In this document: positions 1-8,297 of the stretch, piece by piece
How the letters are laid out: the number at the start of each line of letters is the position of its first letter
How positions within the stretch are numbered: the first letter of the stretch is position 1
NCBI RefSeq assembly: GCF_027286305.1
Contig: NZ_CP114599.1
Location: 3,815,001-3,879,000, forward strand
DNA from: Phenylobacterium sp. NIBR 498073
GTDB taxonomy: Bacteria; Pseudomonadota; Alphaproteobacteria; Caulobacterales; Caulobacteraceae
DNA length: 64,000 bases
Direction of reading: 5' to 3'
The notes under the pieces: generated by a model
Seen by the model: only the letters and a program-made list of their open reading frames with translations
Database searches by the model: none
What the model was told of the DNA's origin: nothing
Translations under genes and position numbers: made by a program

Positions 1-2
1 TC

Positions 3-617
3 GACTTCTCGTCCTACGCCGAGCGCAAGAACCCGTTCGCCATGCTGGAGGCGTTCGAGAAGCTGGTCGCCCAGCGTCCGCATGCGCCCCTGCATGCGGT
101 CGTGAAGTACAAGGGCGGCGACGACGGCAATCCGGCCCGCAAGGAGCTGGAACGGCGCATCCGCGCGATGGGCGGCCAGATCCAGGCGATCACCCGCCAG
201 CTCAGCGACAACGAGATCAAGAACCTGGTCCGCTGCTGCGACGCCTTCGTGTCGCTGCACCGGTCCGAGGGCTTCGGCCGCGGGCCGGCCGAGGCGATGG
301 TCATGGGCCGCGCGGCGGTGGCGACCAACTACTCGGGCAATCTCGACTTCATGACGCCCGACACCAGCCTGCTGGTCGACTGCAAGCTGATCCCCGTCGC
401 CCCGGACGCCTACCTGTTCGGCGAGGGCCAGGTCTGGGCCGATCCGTCGGTGGACCACGCCGTGGAGCTGATCGGCGGTCTGCTGGACGATCCGGCTTGG
501 ACCCGGGCGCTCGGCGAGCGCGCGCGCCGCCACATCCGCACGAACTTCAGCGCCCGGGCGATCGGCCTGCGCTACGTGGCGCGGATGGAGGAACTGGCCG
601 CCGCCAAGGCGGCCTGA
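3..617 (+). CDS. Glycosyltransferase family 4 (GT-B), 5' end missing
   Basis: Only the C-terminal part (about 204 residues) lies in the window; the frame is open to the left edge, so the true start is upstream. The first visible residues read FDF-like, SSYAERKNPFAMLEAF, the usual opening of the C-terminal Rossmann half of GT4 enzymes. The nucleotide-sugar site is visible as SLHRSEGFGRGPAEAMVMG, with the two Glu of the EX7E motif, followed by YSGNLDF. It closely resembles the C-terminal half of the enzyme at 7059-8297, so the two are paralogues. Its place before a heptose kinase and an O-antigen-type ABC exporter suggests a role in cytoplasmic assembly of a surface glycan. Donor and acceptor cannot be told from sequence. 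Confidence 0.9.
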   Translation, partial: DFSSYAERKNPFAMLEAFEKLVAQRPHAPLHAVVKYKGGDDGNPARKELERRIRAMGGQIQAITRQLSDNEIKNLVRCCDAFVSLHRSEGFGRGPAEAMVMGRAAVATNYSGNLDFMTPDTSLLVDCKLIPVAPDAYLFGEGQVWADPSVDHAVELIGGLLDDPAWTRALGERARRHIRTNFSARAIGLRYVARMEELAAAKAA

Positions 618-643
618 GCCGCCCGCTTCGGCGGAGCATTCTC

Positions 644-759
644 TAGAGCGTGACAACTTCAAGTGGAAGCCGGTTGAAGCGGCCGTCACGCTCTACGCTT
701 TTGGAGATAGACCCTTTTTGTCCGGTTCAGGTGATTCCCCCTGAACCGGAAAGGGTCTA
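644..759. repeat. Composite intergenic palindromic element (two hairpins)
   Basis: Hairpin 1 has perfect 11-base arms, TAGAGCGTGAC (644-654) and GTCACGCTCTA (685-695). Hairpin 2 has arms TAGACCCTTT (708-717) and AAAGGGTCTA (750-759), with an inner perfect 10-base pair TCCGGTTCAG (721-730) and CTGAACCGGA (741-750). Just upstream (about 624-647) is a CGCTTCGGCGGA...CTCTAG block that matches the element at 44119-44158. The right end supplies the TAG stop codon of the minus-strand gene that follows. It may also terminate transcription between the two convergent genes. Confidence 0.75.
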
Positions 760-1452
760 GCGCTGGGCGATGGTGGTCGGCCCCACCGGGGCCTGGGCCA
801 GCGCGGTCACGCCGGGGTTCTCGGTCACCGCGACCTGATGCACGACGAAGCCGCCGCCGGCGGCGTCGTCCGTGTCGACCCGGATCTGATCGATCAGCGA
901 GTTGGTCCAGTCGTCGCCGCCCATCTTCAGCTTGGCCATGTCATAGACCAGCACGACGGTCTCGTTGACCGCAGGGTCGGCGCCGTCGCGCGGCTTGGCC
1001 TGATACTCGCCCGCCTCGCCGTGCTCGGCGGTGGAATAGAAGATCGAACCGTCCCAGTCGGCGCCGGCGCGGGTGCGGGTCAGGCGCACGAGGACCAGCG
1101 AATAGCGGCTGCCGTCGAGCGCCAGCCCCTTGGGCGAGCGCAGCATGGAGTCCGCCGCGCCGTTGCGCAGGTCGATGCCGACGGGACTGGCCGGCAGCAC
1201 CTCGCCGCCGCCGGCGACGAAGCCCTCGGTCGAGCCGTCGAAGGTCCAGAGCCGACCGGCCTTCAGCGGCGCGCCGTTGATCTCGAAGCGTTGGGCGGCG
1301 TCGTTCCAGGCCACGGCCTGGGCCCGCAGGTTCTCAACGCCCCTGACCGGCTCAGGCGCCGTGGCCGCGCGCGCCCACGGCGCCGGCTGGTCGCAGGCCG
1401 AAAGGGTCAGGGCGATAGCCGCCGCACCCGCAATGTTGAGGATGGCTTTCAT
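757..1452 (-). CDS. Predicted lipoprotein of unknown function
   Basis: A 231-residue protein beginning MKAILNIAG, with a hydrophobic signal stretch and a lipobox LSAC that places the lipidated Cys near residue 20; it should therefore be an envelope lipoprotein. The reading frame is open further upstream, but the ATG at 1452 is chosen because the lipoprotein signal starts there and a GGAAG sequence lies at a suitable distance. The mature part is rich in short beta-like segments and has no motif I recognise. Its last codon and stop fall inside the palindromic element at 644-759. It converges on the glycosyltransferase gene and is divergent from the sugar kinase. The function is unknown. Confidence 0.75.
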   Translation of the reverse strand: MKAILNIAGAAAIALTLSACDQPAPWARAATAPEPVRGVENLRAQAVAWNDAAQRFEINGAPLKAGRLWTFDGSTEGFVAGGGEVLPASPVGIDLRNGAADSMLRSPKGLALDGSRYSLVLVRLTRTRAGADWDGSIFYSTAEHGEAGEYQAKPRDGADPAVNETVVLVYDMAKLKMGGDDWTNSLIDQIRVDTDDAAGGGFVVHQVAVTENPGVTALAQAPVGPTTIAQR

Positions 1453-1659
1453 ACGATACTTCCGAGCGCCCCCGGGGGGGAGGATTGGGCGGCCCACAGC
1501 CCAGATAGATAGCCGCCCCGGCTCTCGCCAGGGTCGCAGCGAAGATACTGCATCGAGTCGCCCGACCGTCGTCTGGCGCCGATGACGGTTGCCAAGCTGG
1601 CCGGCGGCGACTACCCCGCCCTCATCGCAGTCAGTCAGGTCGGGATCAGATCGCCCCTC

Positions 1660-2697
1660 ATGCGTCATGAACTGGTGCGCGCCCGCGCTCCCCTTCGTCT
1701 CGGTTTCGGCGGCGGCAGCACGGACGTCTCGCCCTATTGCGACGAGCACGGCGGGGTGGTGCTGAACGCGGCCATCGACCTCTTCGCCCACGTCACCGTC
1801 CAGGCCCGCGACGACGGCCAGGTCCGCCTGGTCGCCGCCGACCGCGACCAGACCTGGCAGGCGAACGCGGTCGCGCCACTGCCGACCGACGAGCCGCTGC
1901 GCCTGCTGAAGGGCGTCTACAACCGCTTCATGGCCGATCATGCCGGGGGGCGCGCCCTGCCGCTCACCCTGGTCTCCTACGCCGACTGCCCGCCCGGCTC
2001 GGGTTTGGGCTCATCGTCCGCACTCGTCGTCGCGATGGTGGAGGCCATGCGCAGGTTCATGGGACTGTCGATGGACGCCCATGCGGTCGCCAGGCTGGCG
2101 TTCGACATCGAACGGCGCGAGCTGGGCCTGGCCGGCGGCGCGCAGGACCAGTACGCGGCCGCTTATGGCGGCCTCAACCTCATGCGGTTCTTCGACGCCG
2201 CGCGGGTCGAGGTCGAGAGCGTCGCGGTGCCGGACAAGGTGATGAAGGAGCTGGAGGCCAGCCTGGTGCTCTACTTCACCGGGGTCAGCCGCGAATCCGC
2301 CGCGATCATCGACGAGCAGACCGCCAACATGCGCAGTCACGCCCCCAAGTCGATCGAGAGCCTGCACGCCATCAAGGCCAGCGCCTTCGAAATGCGCGAC
2401 GCCCTGGTGGCCGGCGACCTGCCGCGCTTCGGCGCCCTGCTCGACTCCGGCTGGAGCCTGAAGAAGCAGACCGCCCACAACATGTCCTCGCCGATGATCG
2501 ACTCCGTCTACGAGGCGGCCAAGAGCTTCGGGGTGTTCGGCGGCAAGGTGTCGGGGGCCGGCGGCGGCGGGTTCATGATGTTCCTCGTCGACCCGACGCG
2601 GCGCGAGGGGCTCAAGCGCCTGCTGGGCGGCTTCGGCGGCGTGGCCCAGGCCGCCCGTTTCACCTCGACCGGGGCCGAATCCTGGGACGTACGATAG
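1660..2697 (+). CDS. hddA: GHMP kinase, D-glycero-D-manno-heptose 7-phosphate kinase-like
   Basis: A 345-residue GHMP-family small-molecule kinase. The N-terminus (RARAPLRLGFGGGSTDVSPY) is typical of HddA-type heptose-7-phosphate kinases. The ATP-binding motif 2 is PPGSGLGSSSALVVA and the C-terminal motif 3 is KVSGAGGGGFMMF, so all three family motifs are intact. Family members phosphorylate D-glycero-D-manno-heptose 7-phosphate at C1 on the way to GDP-heptose. The ATG at 1660 is preferred over upstream in-frame starts because family similarity begins there. The methyltransferase gene follows 10 bases downstream. Kinases of other sugars in this subfamily look similar, so the exact substrate is inferred; GmhA, GmhB and HddC are not in the window. 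Confidence 0.8.
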   Translation: MRHELVRARAPLRLGFGGGSTDVSPYCDEHGGVVLNAAIDLFAHVTVQARDDGQVRLVAADRDQTWQANAVAPLPTDEPLRLLKGVYNRFMADHAGGRALPLTLVSYADCPPGSGLGSSSALVVAMVEAMRRFMGLSMDAHAVARLAFDIERRELGLAGGAQDQYAAAYGGLNLMRFFDAARVEVESVAVPDKVMKELEASLVLYFTGVSRESAAIIDEQTANMRSHAPKSIESLHAIKASAFEMRDALVAGDLPRFGALLDSGWSLKKQTAHNMSSPMIDSVYEAAKSFGVFGGKVSGAGGGGFMMFLVDPTRREGLKRLLGGFGGVAQAARFTSTGAESWDVR

Positions 2698-2707
2698 GAT
2701 CAAGACC

Positions 2708-3433
2708 TTGAAAGAACTTTCGAAATCCATCGTCCGCCGGATGGCCGACCCGAACTTCACCCGTCGCTGGTTCATCGGCGAGGGGCTGGACATCGGCGGC
2801 AAGCCCGACCCGCTGTCGCTCTACGTGCCGTTCTTCCCGGGCCTGAAGTCCGTGCGGGTCTGGGACTGGGAGGACGGCGACGCCCAGTTCCTCGAAGGCC
2901 TGGCCCCCGAGAGCCTCGACTTCGTCCATTCCAGCCACTGCCTGGAGCACCTGGTCGATCCGCGCCAGGGGCTGAAGGCCTGGTTCGGCGCGATCAAGCC
3001 GGGCGGCTTCCTGGTCGTCACCGTGCCGGACGAGGACCTCTACGAACAGGGCGTGTTCCCCTCGACCCACAACCGCGACCACAAGTGGACCTTCACCATG
3101 CTGAAGGCCAAGTCCTGGTCGGACCGTTCGATCAACGTGCTGGAGCTCCTGTCTGACCTCGGGCCAGCCGCCGACGTCGAGAAGGTGGCGCTGCTCAACT
3201 CGACCTTCCGCTACGACCTGCCGCGCTACGACCAGACCCTGACGCCGATCGGCGAATGCGGGATCGAGTTCGTGGTCCGCAAGCGCTCGGCCGCCGAGCT
3301 GGCGGCCGGCGGCCTGGTGCGCGACGTCGCCCAGCCCTCGCCCGCCGACCGCCGCCACTTCAACCAGTACCGGGCCGACCACGCCCACATGAAGACCAGC
3401 GCTCCGCCCTTCGAGGACGAAAGCGAGCTGTAA
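2708..3433 (+). CDS. SAM-dependent methyltransferase (class I, type 11-like)
   Basis: A 241-residue protein with a TTG start; an AGGA sequence lies about nine bases upstream. Class I methyltransferase signs are the glycine motif GLDIGGK near residue 27, SSHCLEHLVDPRQGL near residue 77 and the post-motif-III segment IKPGGFLVVTVPDED. It is cytoplasmic, with no membrane segments. It lies directly after the heptose kinase and before the ABC exporter, which suggests that it modifies a sugar or lipid-linked glycan, for example by O-methylation or chain capping. The acceptor is not determined by the sequence. The C-terminal 40 residues are polar and probably disordered. Confidence 0.8.
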   Translation: MKELSKSIVRRMADPNFTRRWFIGEGLDIGGKPDPLSLYVPFFPGLKSVRVWDWEDGDAQFLEGLAPESLDFVHSSHCLEHLVDPRQGLKAWFGAIKPGGFLVVTVPDEDLYEQGVFPSTHNRDHKWTFTMLKAKSWSDRSINVLELLSDLGPAADVEKVALLNSTFRYDLPRYDQTLTPIGECGIEFVVRKRSAAELAAGGLVRDVAQPSPADRRHFNQYRADHAHMKTSAPPFEDESEL

Positions 3434-3575
3434 CCTCCAGCTGGCGGCGCCGGAGCGGATTTTCCTTTGGATTCCACGCCCGGCGCCATGCTTGCGCCGT
3501 AAAATGCGACCTGTTACCCACCGGCGAGCGCCACAGATGGCCGGTGCGTCGGCGCGCTCTTGGTCGGGAGACTGA

Positions 3576-4409
3576 ATGCAATCCGCACAACACATGGTTC
3601 GCACCGGACGGCGCGGCCCCATGCACGAGTTCAGCATGGCGTTCGCCGACCTGCGCGCCTCGCTCGACCGCATCGGCCTGGCCTGGTCGCTGGCCAAGCA
3701 CGACGTCGTCTCGCGCTATCGCGGATCGATCCTCGGCCCGTTCTGGATCACCCTGTCCATGGGCCTGATGGTGGCCGGGATCGGCTTCCTCTACGCCAAC
3801 CTGTTCAAGGTGCCGGTCAACGAGTTCATCCCCTATGTGGCGCTCGGCATCGTCGTCTGGGGTCTGATCGCCAACGTCATCCTCGAGGGCTGCCAGACCT
3901 TCGTGCAGGCGGCCGGCATCCTGAGCCAGAGCTCGCTGCCGATGTTCACCTTCGTGTGGCGCACGGTGATGCGCAACGTGATCAACCTGGCGCACCACCT
4001 GATCATCATCGTCGGCGTGCTGGTCTATTACGACCACTGGCGCCAGACCGACGTGCTGATGGGCGCGGTCGGCGTGCTGCTGCTGCTGGTCAACATCGCC
4101 TGGATCAGCCTGGCGGCCGGCATCGCCTCGGCCCGCTTCCGCGACATTCCGCAGATCGTCGGCTCGGTCGTGCAGTTCGCGATGTTCATGACCCCGGTGT
4201 TCTGGCTGCCCGGCGGACGGCTGCTGGATCACGCGGTGCTGGTGCTCAACCCATTCTATCACCTGCTCGAAGTCGTCCGCGCGCCGCTGCTCGGCAATGT
4301 CGTGGACCCGCGCACCTACATCTTCATGGTGGTCCTGGCCGTGCTCGGCTGGGCCGGAACCTTCACCACCTTCGCCCTCACTCGTCGACGGATCGTGCAC
4401 TACCTATGA
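3576..4409 (+). CDS. ABC-2 type polysaccharide export permease (Wzm-like)
   Basis: A 277-residue inner-membrane protein with about six predicted helices, for example ITLSMGLMVAGIGFLYANLF and FIPYVALGIVVWGLIANVIL. The cytoplasmic signature SRYRGSILGPFWITLS is characteristic of Wzm/KpsM/TagG-type permeases. With the ATPase that starts in its stop codon (ATGA overlap), it should form an exporter that flips completed undecaprenyl-linked polysaccharide to the periplasm. The ATG at 3576 follows a GGGAG ribosome-binding sequence; the Met at 3621 is an alternative start. The flanking glycosyltransferases support a role in O-antigen or related glycan export. Confidence 0.9.
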   Translation: MQSAQHMVRTGRRGPMHEFSMAFADLRASLDRIGLAWSLAKHDVVSRYRGSILGPFWITLSMGLMVAGIGFLYANLFKVPVNEFIPYVALGIVVWGLIANVILEGCQTFVQAAGILSQSSLPMFTFVWRTVMRNVINLAHHLIIIVGVLVYYDHWRQTDVLMGAVGVLLLLVNIAWISLAAGIASARFRDIPQIVGSVVQFAMFMTPVFWLPGGRLLDHAVLVLNPFYHLLEVVRAPLLGNVVDPRTYIFMVVLAVLGWAGTFTTFALTRRRIVHYL

Positions 4410-5161
4410 AGGGCCCCGAGGTCTCCATCCGGGTCACCGACCTGACCCTGCGCTTCCCGGTCTACGGGGTCGATTCCAAGTCGCTGAAGAAGCACCTGGC
4501 GCGCATCACCGTGGGCGGCAAGCTGGGCCGCACGGGCATGGGCGCGCCCGAGGTCACGGCGCTGTCGAACATCAATCTCGAACTGAAGTCGGGCGACCGC
4601 CTGGGGCTGATCGGCCACAACGGGTCGGGCAAGACCACACTGCTGCGCGCCCTGGCCGGCGCCTACGAGCCCGACGAGGGCACCATCGACGTGCACGGCC
4701 AGATCGCCGCCATGCTCGACCTGAACCTTGGCATCGACCCGTCGGCGACCGGGCTCGACAACATCCGCCTGCGCGGCCGCATCGCCGGCCTCTCCGCCAA
4801 GGAGATCGAGCAGCGCATGCAGGAGATCGGCGAGTTCACCGGCCTCGGCCCGTTCCTGGCCATGCCGCTGAAAACCTACTCGGCCGGCATGCAGGCGCGC
4901 CTGGCCTTCGCCGTGGCCACCGCCGTCCATGCCGACGTCATCCTGATGGACGAGTGGATCGCCGTCGGCGACGCCGACTTCCAGAAGCTCGCCCACAAGC
5001 GGATCCTGGAGCTGATGGAGCGCGCCGGCATCCTGGTGCTGGCCTCGCACGACCTCGAACTGATCCGCCTCTACTGCAACAAGGTCATGCGGATCGAAAG
5101 CGGGGTCGCCTCCAAGATCATGGACGTCAAGAAGCTGGACGAACTGCTGGCCGCCGCCTGA
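4406..5161 (+). CDS. Polysaccharide export ABC transporter ATPase (Wzt-like)
   Basis: A 251-residue ABC ATPase that starts in the stop codon of the permease gene. It has Walker A GHNGSGKTT near residue 70, signature YSAGMQARLAFAVAT, Walker B VILMDEW and the H-loop LASHDLELI. The N-terminal segment SLKKHLARITVGGK is typical of the Wzt/TagH/KpsT class. There is no extra C-terminal carbohydrate-binding domain of the sort found in Wzt proteins that recognise capped chains, so this exporter probably couples synthesis and export in the KpsT/short-Wzt manner. It is the cytoplasmic partner of the preceding membrane subunit. Confidence 0.9.
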   Translation: MKGPEVSIRVTDLTLRFPVYGVDSKSLKKHLARITVGGKLGRTGMGAPEVTALSNINLELKSGDRLGLIGHNGSGKTTLLRALAGAYEPDEGTIDVHGQIAAMLDLNLGIDPSATGLDNIRLRGRIAGLSAKEIEQRMQEIGEFTGLGPFLAMPLKTYSAGMQARLAFAVATAVHADVILMDEWIAVGDADFQKLAHKRILELMERAGILVLASHDLELIRLYCNKVMRIESGVASKIMDVKKLDELLAAA

Positions 5162-5178
5162 CGCCCCGGGGAGCGACC

Positions 5179-7062
5179 TTGGACTTCATCTTCACCATCG
5201 TCTCGCGCAACTACGCCGCTCAGGCCGCCAGCCTGATGGAGAGCCTGGGCGCCATCGAGCCCGGCATCCGCCGCGTGGTCGTCACCACCGACGGCCCGAT
5301 CGCCTTCAAGGATCCGGGCATCCGCACCCTCGACGCCGCCAGTGTCGTGCCGGACTTCGCGGCCATGTGCGCCTATTACGACGCACTGGAGCTCAACACC
5401 GCGGTCAAGCCGTTGTGCTTCAAGGCGCTGCTCTCGGAAGAGGGCGTCACCTCCGGCGCCTATTTCGATCCCGACATCTGGGTCTATCGCCCGCTCGACG
5501 CGGTGCGCGAGGGACTGGCCAAGGCGCCCCTGGCCCTGACCCCGCACACCACCCGTCCGCTGCGCGGCGAGGCCAGCCCCAACGACCACGTCATCCTGCA
5601 GTCGGGCTCCTTCAATCTCGGCTTTGCGGCCATGCGGGCCGAGCCGGAGATCTTCGACCTGCTCGACTGGTGGGCCGAGAAGCTGCGCTTCGACTGCCGC
5701 GTCGACTTCGCCGCCGGCCTGTTCACCGACCAGAAGTGGATGGACCTGGCGCCGGGCCTGGTCAGCGACCTGGCCATCCTGCGCACGCCGACCCTGAACC
5801 TCGCCTACTGGAACCTCGAGGGCCGCCAGGTCGCCCGCACGTCGGACGGCTGGAGCGTCGACGGCCAGCCGCTGGCCTTCTTCCACTTCTCCGGCTTCGA
5901 CCCCACGCGGCCGGATCTGCTCTCCAAGCACCAGGACCGCATCAAGGTCACGCCGCGCTCGGACCTCGCCGCCCTGCTCGCCGACTACGCCCAGGCGCTG
6001 CTGCGCAACGGCCATGTCGAAGCCTCTGCCATCCCCTACGCTCACCGCGCCTTCCCTTCGGGCGAACTCGTCCCGCGCGAGACCCGTCGCCGTATGCTGG
6101 CCGCGGCCCGCGCCGGCGAGGATTTCGGGGGCGGCCTGACCTCGGCGGCCGAGGCCTGGGCCGCGGTGCGGCCCGGCGAGGTGCTCCGCGAGCCGCTCGG
6201 CGGCCTGCCGGACGGGCCCTGGCTGACGGGCTCGGCCGAACTGACCAGCTGGCTGACCAGCACGCCGCAGGCGCCGGCGGTCGGCGCCCTGACCCATGCG
6301 CGCCGCGACCTGCGCGACCGCTTCGCCGCCGACGAAGCGGGCCTCAAGGCCTGGCTGCTGGGCCCCGAATCGATCGACGGCCGCTTCTCGGCCCGGCTGG
6401 CCCCGCCCGAGGCCTTCGCCGAACCGGAACTGGCCCTGCGCGCCGCCCGCCAGGTGGCCGGCGACCTCTCCGAAGCCAAGCTGCGCTTCGCGGCCTACGG
6501 CCTGGCCCATCGCGCCGCCTGGCCGCAATGGGTGGGCACGGCGCTGCGCTCGGGCTTCAACGCCCCGGTGCGCGAACTGGCCCGCGGCATGCCGTTCCCG
6601 CGCCTGTTCCTGTCGATCTGGGAAAGCCGCGGCGACCTGCAGCGGCTGTTTCCGCTGACCACCTTCAAGGGCCGCTTCGGCTTCCTGCGCTGGCTGATCG
6701 GCGGCGGACTGGCCGAATACGGCGTCGACGTCGCCGCCCTGCCGCAGACGATCGACAGCCATCCGGTGTTCGAGCTCGCCCGCCTGTCGGTGCGCCGCGA
6801 GCCGGTCGAGGCTGGCCGCGCCCCGGCCGCCGGCGCCATCAACACCCTGCTGGCGGTCGAGCGCTGGACGCCCGACGCCGCCGGCGGCGAGGCGCTGGTG
6901 TTCGACGCCGGCGCGGGCCGCTTCCGCACGCCGCAGGGCGCGCCCGCCGATCCCCCCGCCCGCGTCGGCAAGCTGGTGTTCCGCACCGCACCGGGGCTGA
7001 TCGCCGCCGACGCCGTGGCCCTGCTGGCCCAGGGCGTCGCCTGGGAGTCCGCCAGCGCATGA
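5179..7062 (+). CDS. Large GT-A type glycosyltransferase with long C-terminal helical region
   Basis: A 627-residue protein starting at TTG 5179, after a GGGGAG ribosome-binding sequence. The N-terminal 280 residues look like a nucleotide-diphospho-sugar transferase: it begins FIFTIVSRNYAAQAASL, has a DxD-type metal motif in YFDPDIWVYRPL and a conserved FNLGFAAMR, followed by LFTDQKWMDLAPGL and the late FFHFSGFDP. The remaining about 340 residues are Ala/Leu/Arg-rich and mostly helical, without a motif I recognise. The next glycosyltransferase starts in its stop codon. The enzyme probably adds one sugar of the exported glycan. The TTG start is supported by the ribosome-binding site and by the start of domain similarity. 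Confidence 0.82.
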   Translation: MDFIFTIVSRNYAAQAASLMESLGAIEPGIRRVVVTTDGPIAFKDPGIRTLDAASVVPDFAAMCAYYDALELNTAVKPLCFKALLSEEGVTSGAYFDPDIWVYRPLDAVREGLAKAPLALTPHTTRPLRGEASPNDHVILQSGSFNLGFAAMRAEPEIFDLLDWWAEKLRFDCRVDFAAGLFTDQKWMDLAPGLVSDLAILRTPTLNLAYWNLEGRQVARTSDGWSVDGQPLAFFHFSGFDPTRPDLLSKHQDRIKVTPRSDLAALLADYAQALLRNGHVEASAIPYAHRAFPSGELVPRETRRRMLAAARAGEDFGGGLTSAAEAWAAVRPGEVLREPLGGLPDGPWLTGSAELTSWLTSTPQAPAVGALTHARRDLRDRFAADEAGLKAWLLGPESIDGRFSARLAPPEAFAEPELALRAARQVAGDLSEAKLRFAAYGLAHRAAWPQWVGTALRSGFNAPVRELARGMPFPRLFLSIWESRGDLQRLFPLTTFKGRFGFLRWLIGGGLAEYGVDVAALPQTIDSHPVFELARLSVRREPVEAGRAPAAGAINTLLAVERWTPDAAGGEALVFDAGAGRFRTPQGAPADPPARVGKLVFRTAPGLIAADAVALLAQGVAWESASA

Positions 7063-8297
7063 GTATGCTGTCCTCCGCCCGCGGCGCCTGGCGCGCGCTG
7101 ACGCCCGAGCCTGTCCGCCGCCTGGCCCAGCCGATCCTGGGGCCGGCGCTGGAGGCCTATGTCCGCCATCAGGCCCGCGCCCCGCACGACGCGCAGACCA
7201 CCAGCGGCCCGATCCGGGTGGTCGGCGACTTCGGCGGCTCCTACGGCATCGCCGCCTCGGCCAAGCTGGCCGTGCGCGCGTTCGAGGCGCTGGGCGCGCC
7301 GGTCGAAGAGGTCCACATCGCCGGCGCCAAGCTGGACTGGATCGGCGCCTCCGAGGCCGCCCGCACGCCCGGCCCCTGGATCTTCCACGTCAACGCGCCA
7401 GAGCTGCTGGCCGCACTGGCCTTCCTCGGCCCCAAGAACGTCCGCGGCCCACGTTACGGCTACTGGGCCTGGGAGCTGCCCCGCGCGCCGAAGTCCTGGC
7501 TGAAGGACGCCGCCTTCCTGGAGGAGGTATGGGTTCCCAGCGCCTTCACCGGCGCGGCCCTGACCGGCGCCAAGGCCCCGGTCCGGGTGGTGCCGCACCC
7601 GCTGTTCATGGAGGACTATCGCGGCGTCGTCCCCGCCCCGCGCGACGAGCGGTTCACCGCCGTGACCCTGTTCGACTTCAAGTCCTCGGCCGCCCGCAAG
7701 AACCCCGAGGCGATGATCGCCGCCTTCGCCCGGGCCTTCCCGGACGACCCCACCGCCCGGCTGGTGATCAAGACCCAGAACGGCGCTGCCTTCCCCGACT
7801 TCCTGGCCCGTCTGCGCGCCCAGGCTCCGGCCAATGTCGAGGTGCTGGACGTGGTCTGGCCCTACGCCCAGGTGAAGAGCCTGATCGCCTCGGCCGACGT
7901 GCTCATCTCGCTGCACCGGGCCGAGGGCTTCGGCCTGACCATGGCCGAGGCCATGGCGCTCGGCACGCCGGTGATCGGCACCGGCTGGTCGGGCAATGTC
8001 GACTTCATGGACGAGACCTGCGCCCTGGTGATCCCCTCGCAGCCCATCGCTGTGGACGACCCGCAGGGCATCTATCGCGGCCAGACCTGGGCCGACCCGG
8101 ACGTCGAAGCCGCCGCCCAGGCCCTGCGCCGGCTGCGCACCGACCGCGACCTGGCCGCGCGGCTGTCGCAGGCCGGCAAGCGCCGGGTCGCCGAGCAGCT
8201 CTCTCCCCAAGCCTGGTTCGCCACTCTGCCCGACGGCGTGCAGCGCGCCGCCCTGGCTGCGGCCGGCGCCTCGCGACGGGCTCAGGCCTCGCGATAG
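7059..8297 (+). CDS. Glycosyltransferase family 4 (GT-B)
   Basis: A 412-residue cytoplasmic glycosyltransferase whose ATG overlaps the previous stop (ATGA). The N-terminal Rossmann half contains VVGDFGGSYGIAASAKLAV, and the C-terminal half FDFKSSAARKNPEAMI and SLHRAEGFGLTMAEAMALG, with the two Glu of the EX7E motif, then WSGNVDF. It is a paralogue of the truncated gene at the left edge. Its last 16 bases overlap the convergent MFS gene. It is probably the last gene of the glycan operon. The sugar specificity is unknown. Confidence 0.88.
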   Translation: MSMLSSARGAWRALTPEPVRRLAQPILGPALEAYVRHQARAPHDAQTTSGPIRVVGDFGGSYGIAASAKLAVRAFEALGAPVEEVHIAGAKLDWIGASEAARTPGPWIFHVNAPELLAALAFLGPKNVRGPRYGYWAWELPRAPKSWLKDAAFLEEVWVPSAFTGAALTGAKAPVRVVPHPLFMEDYRGVVPAPRDERFTAVTLFDFKSSAARKNPEAMIAAFARAFPDDPTARLVIKTQNGAAFPDFLARLRAQAPANVEVLDVVWPYAQVKSLIASADVLISLHRAEGFGLTMAEAMALGTPVIGTGWSGNVDFMDETCALVIPSQPIAVDDPQGIYRGQTWADPDVEAAAQALRRLRTDRDLAARLSQAGKRRVAEQLSPQAWFATLPDGVQRAALAAAGASRRAQASR

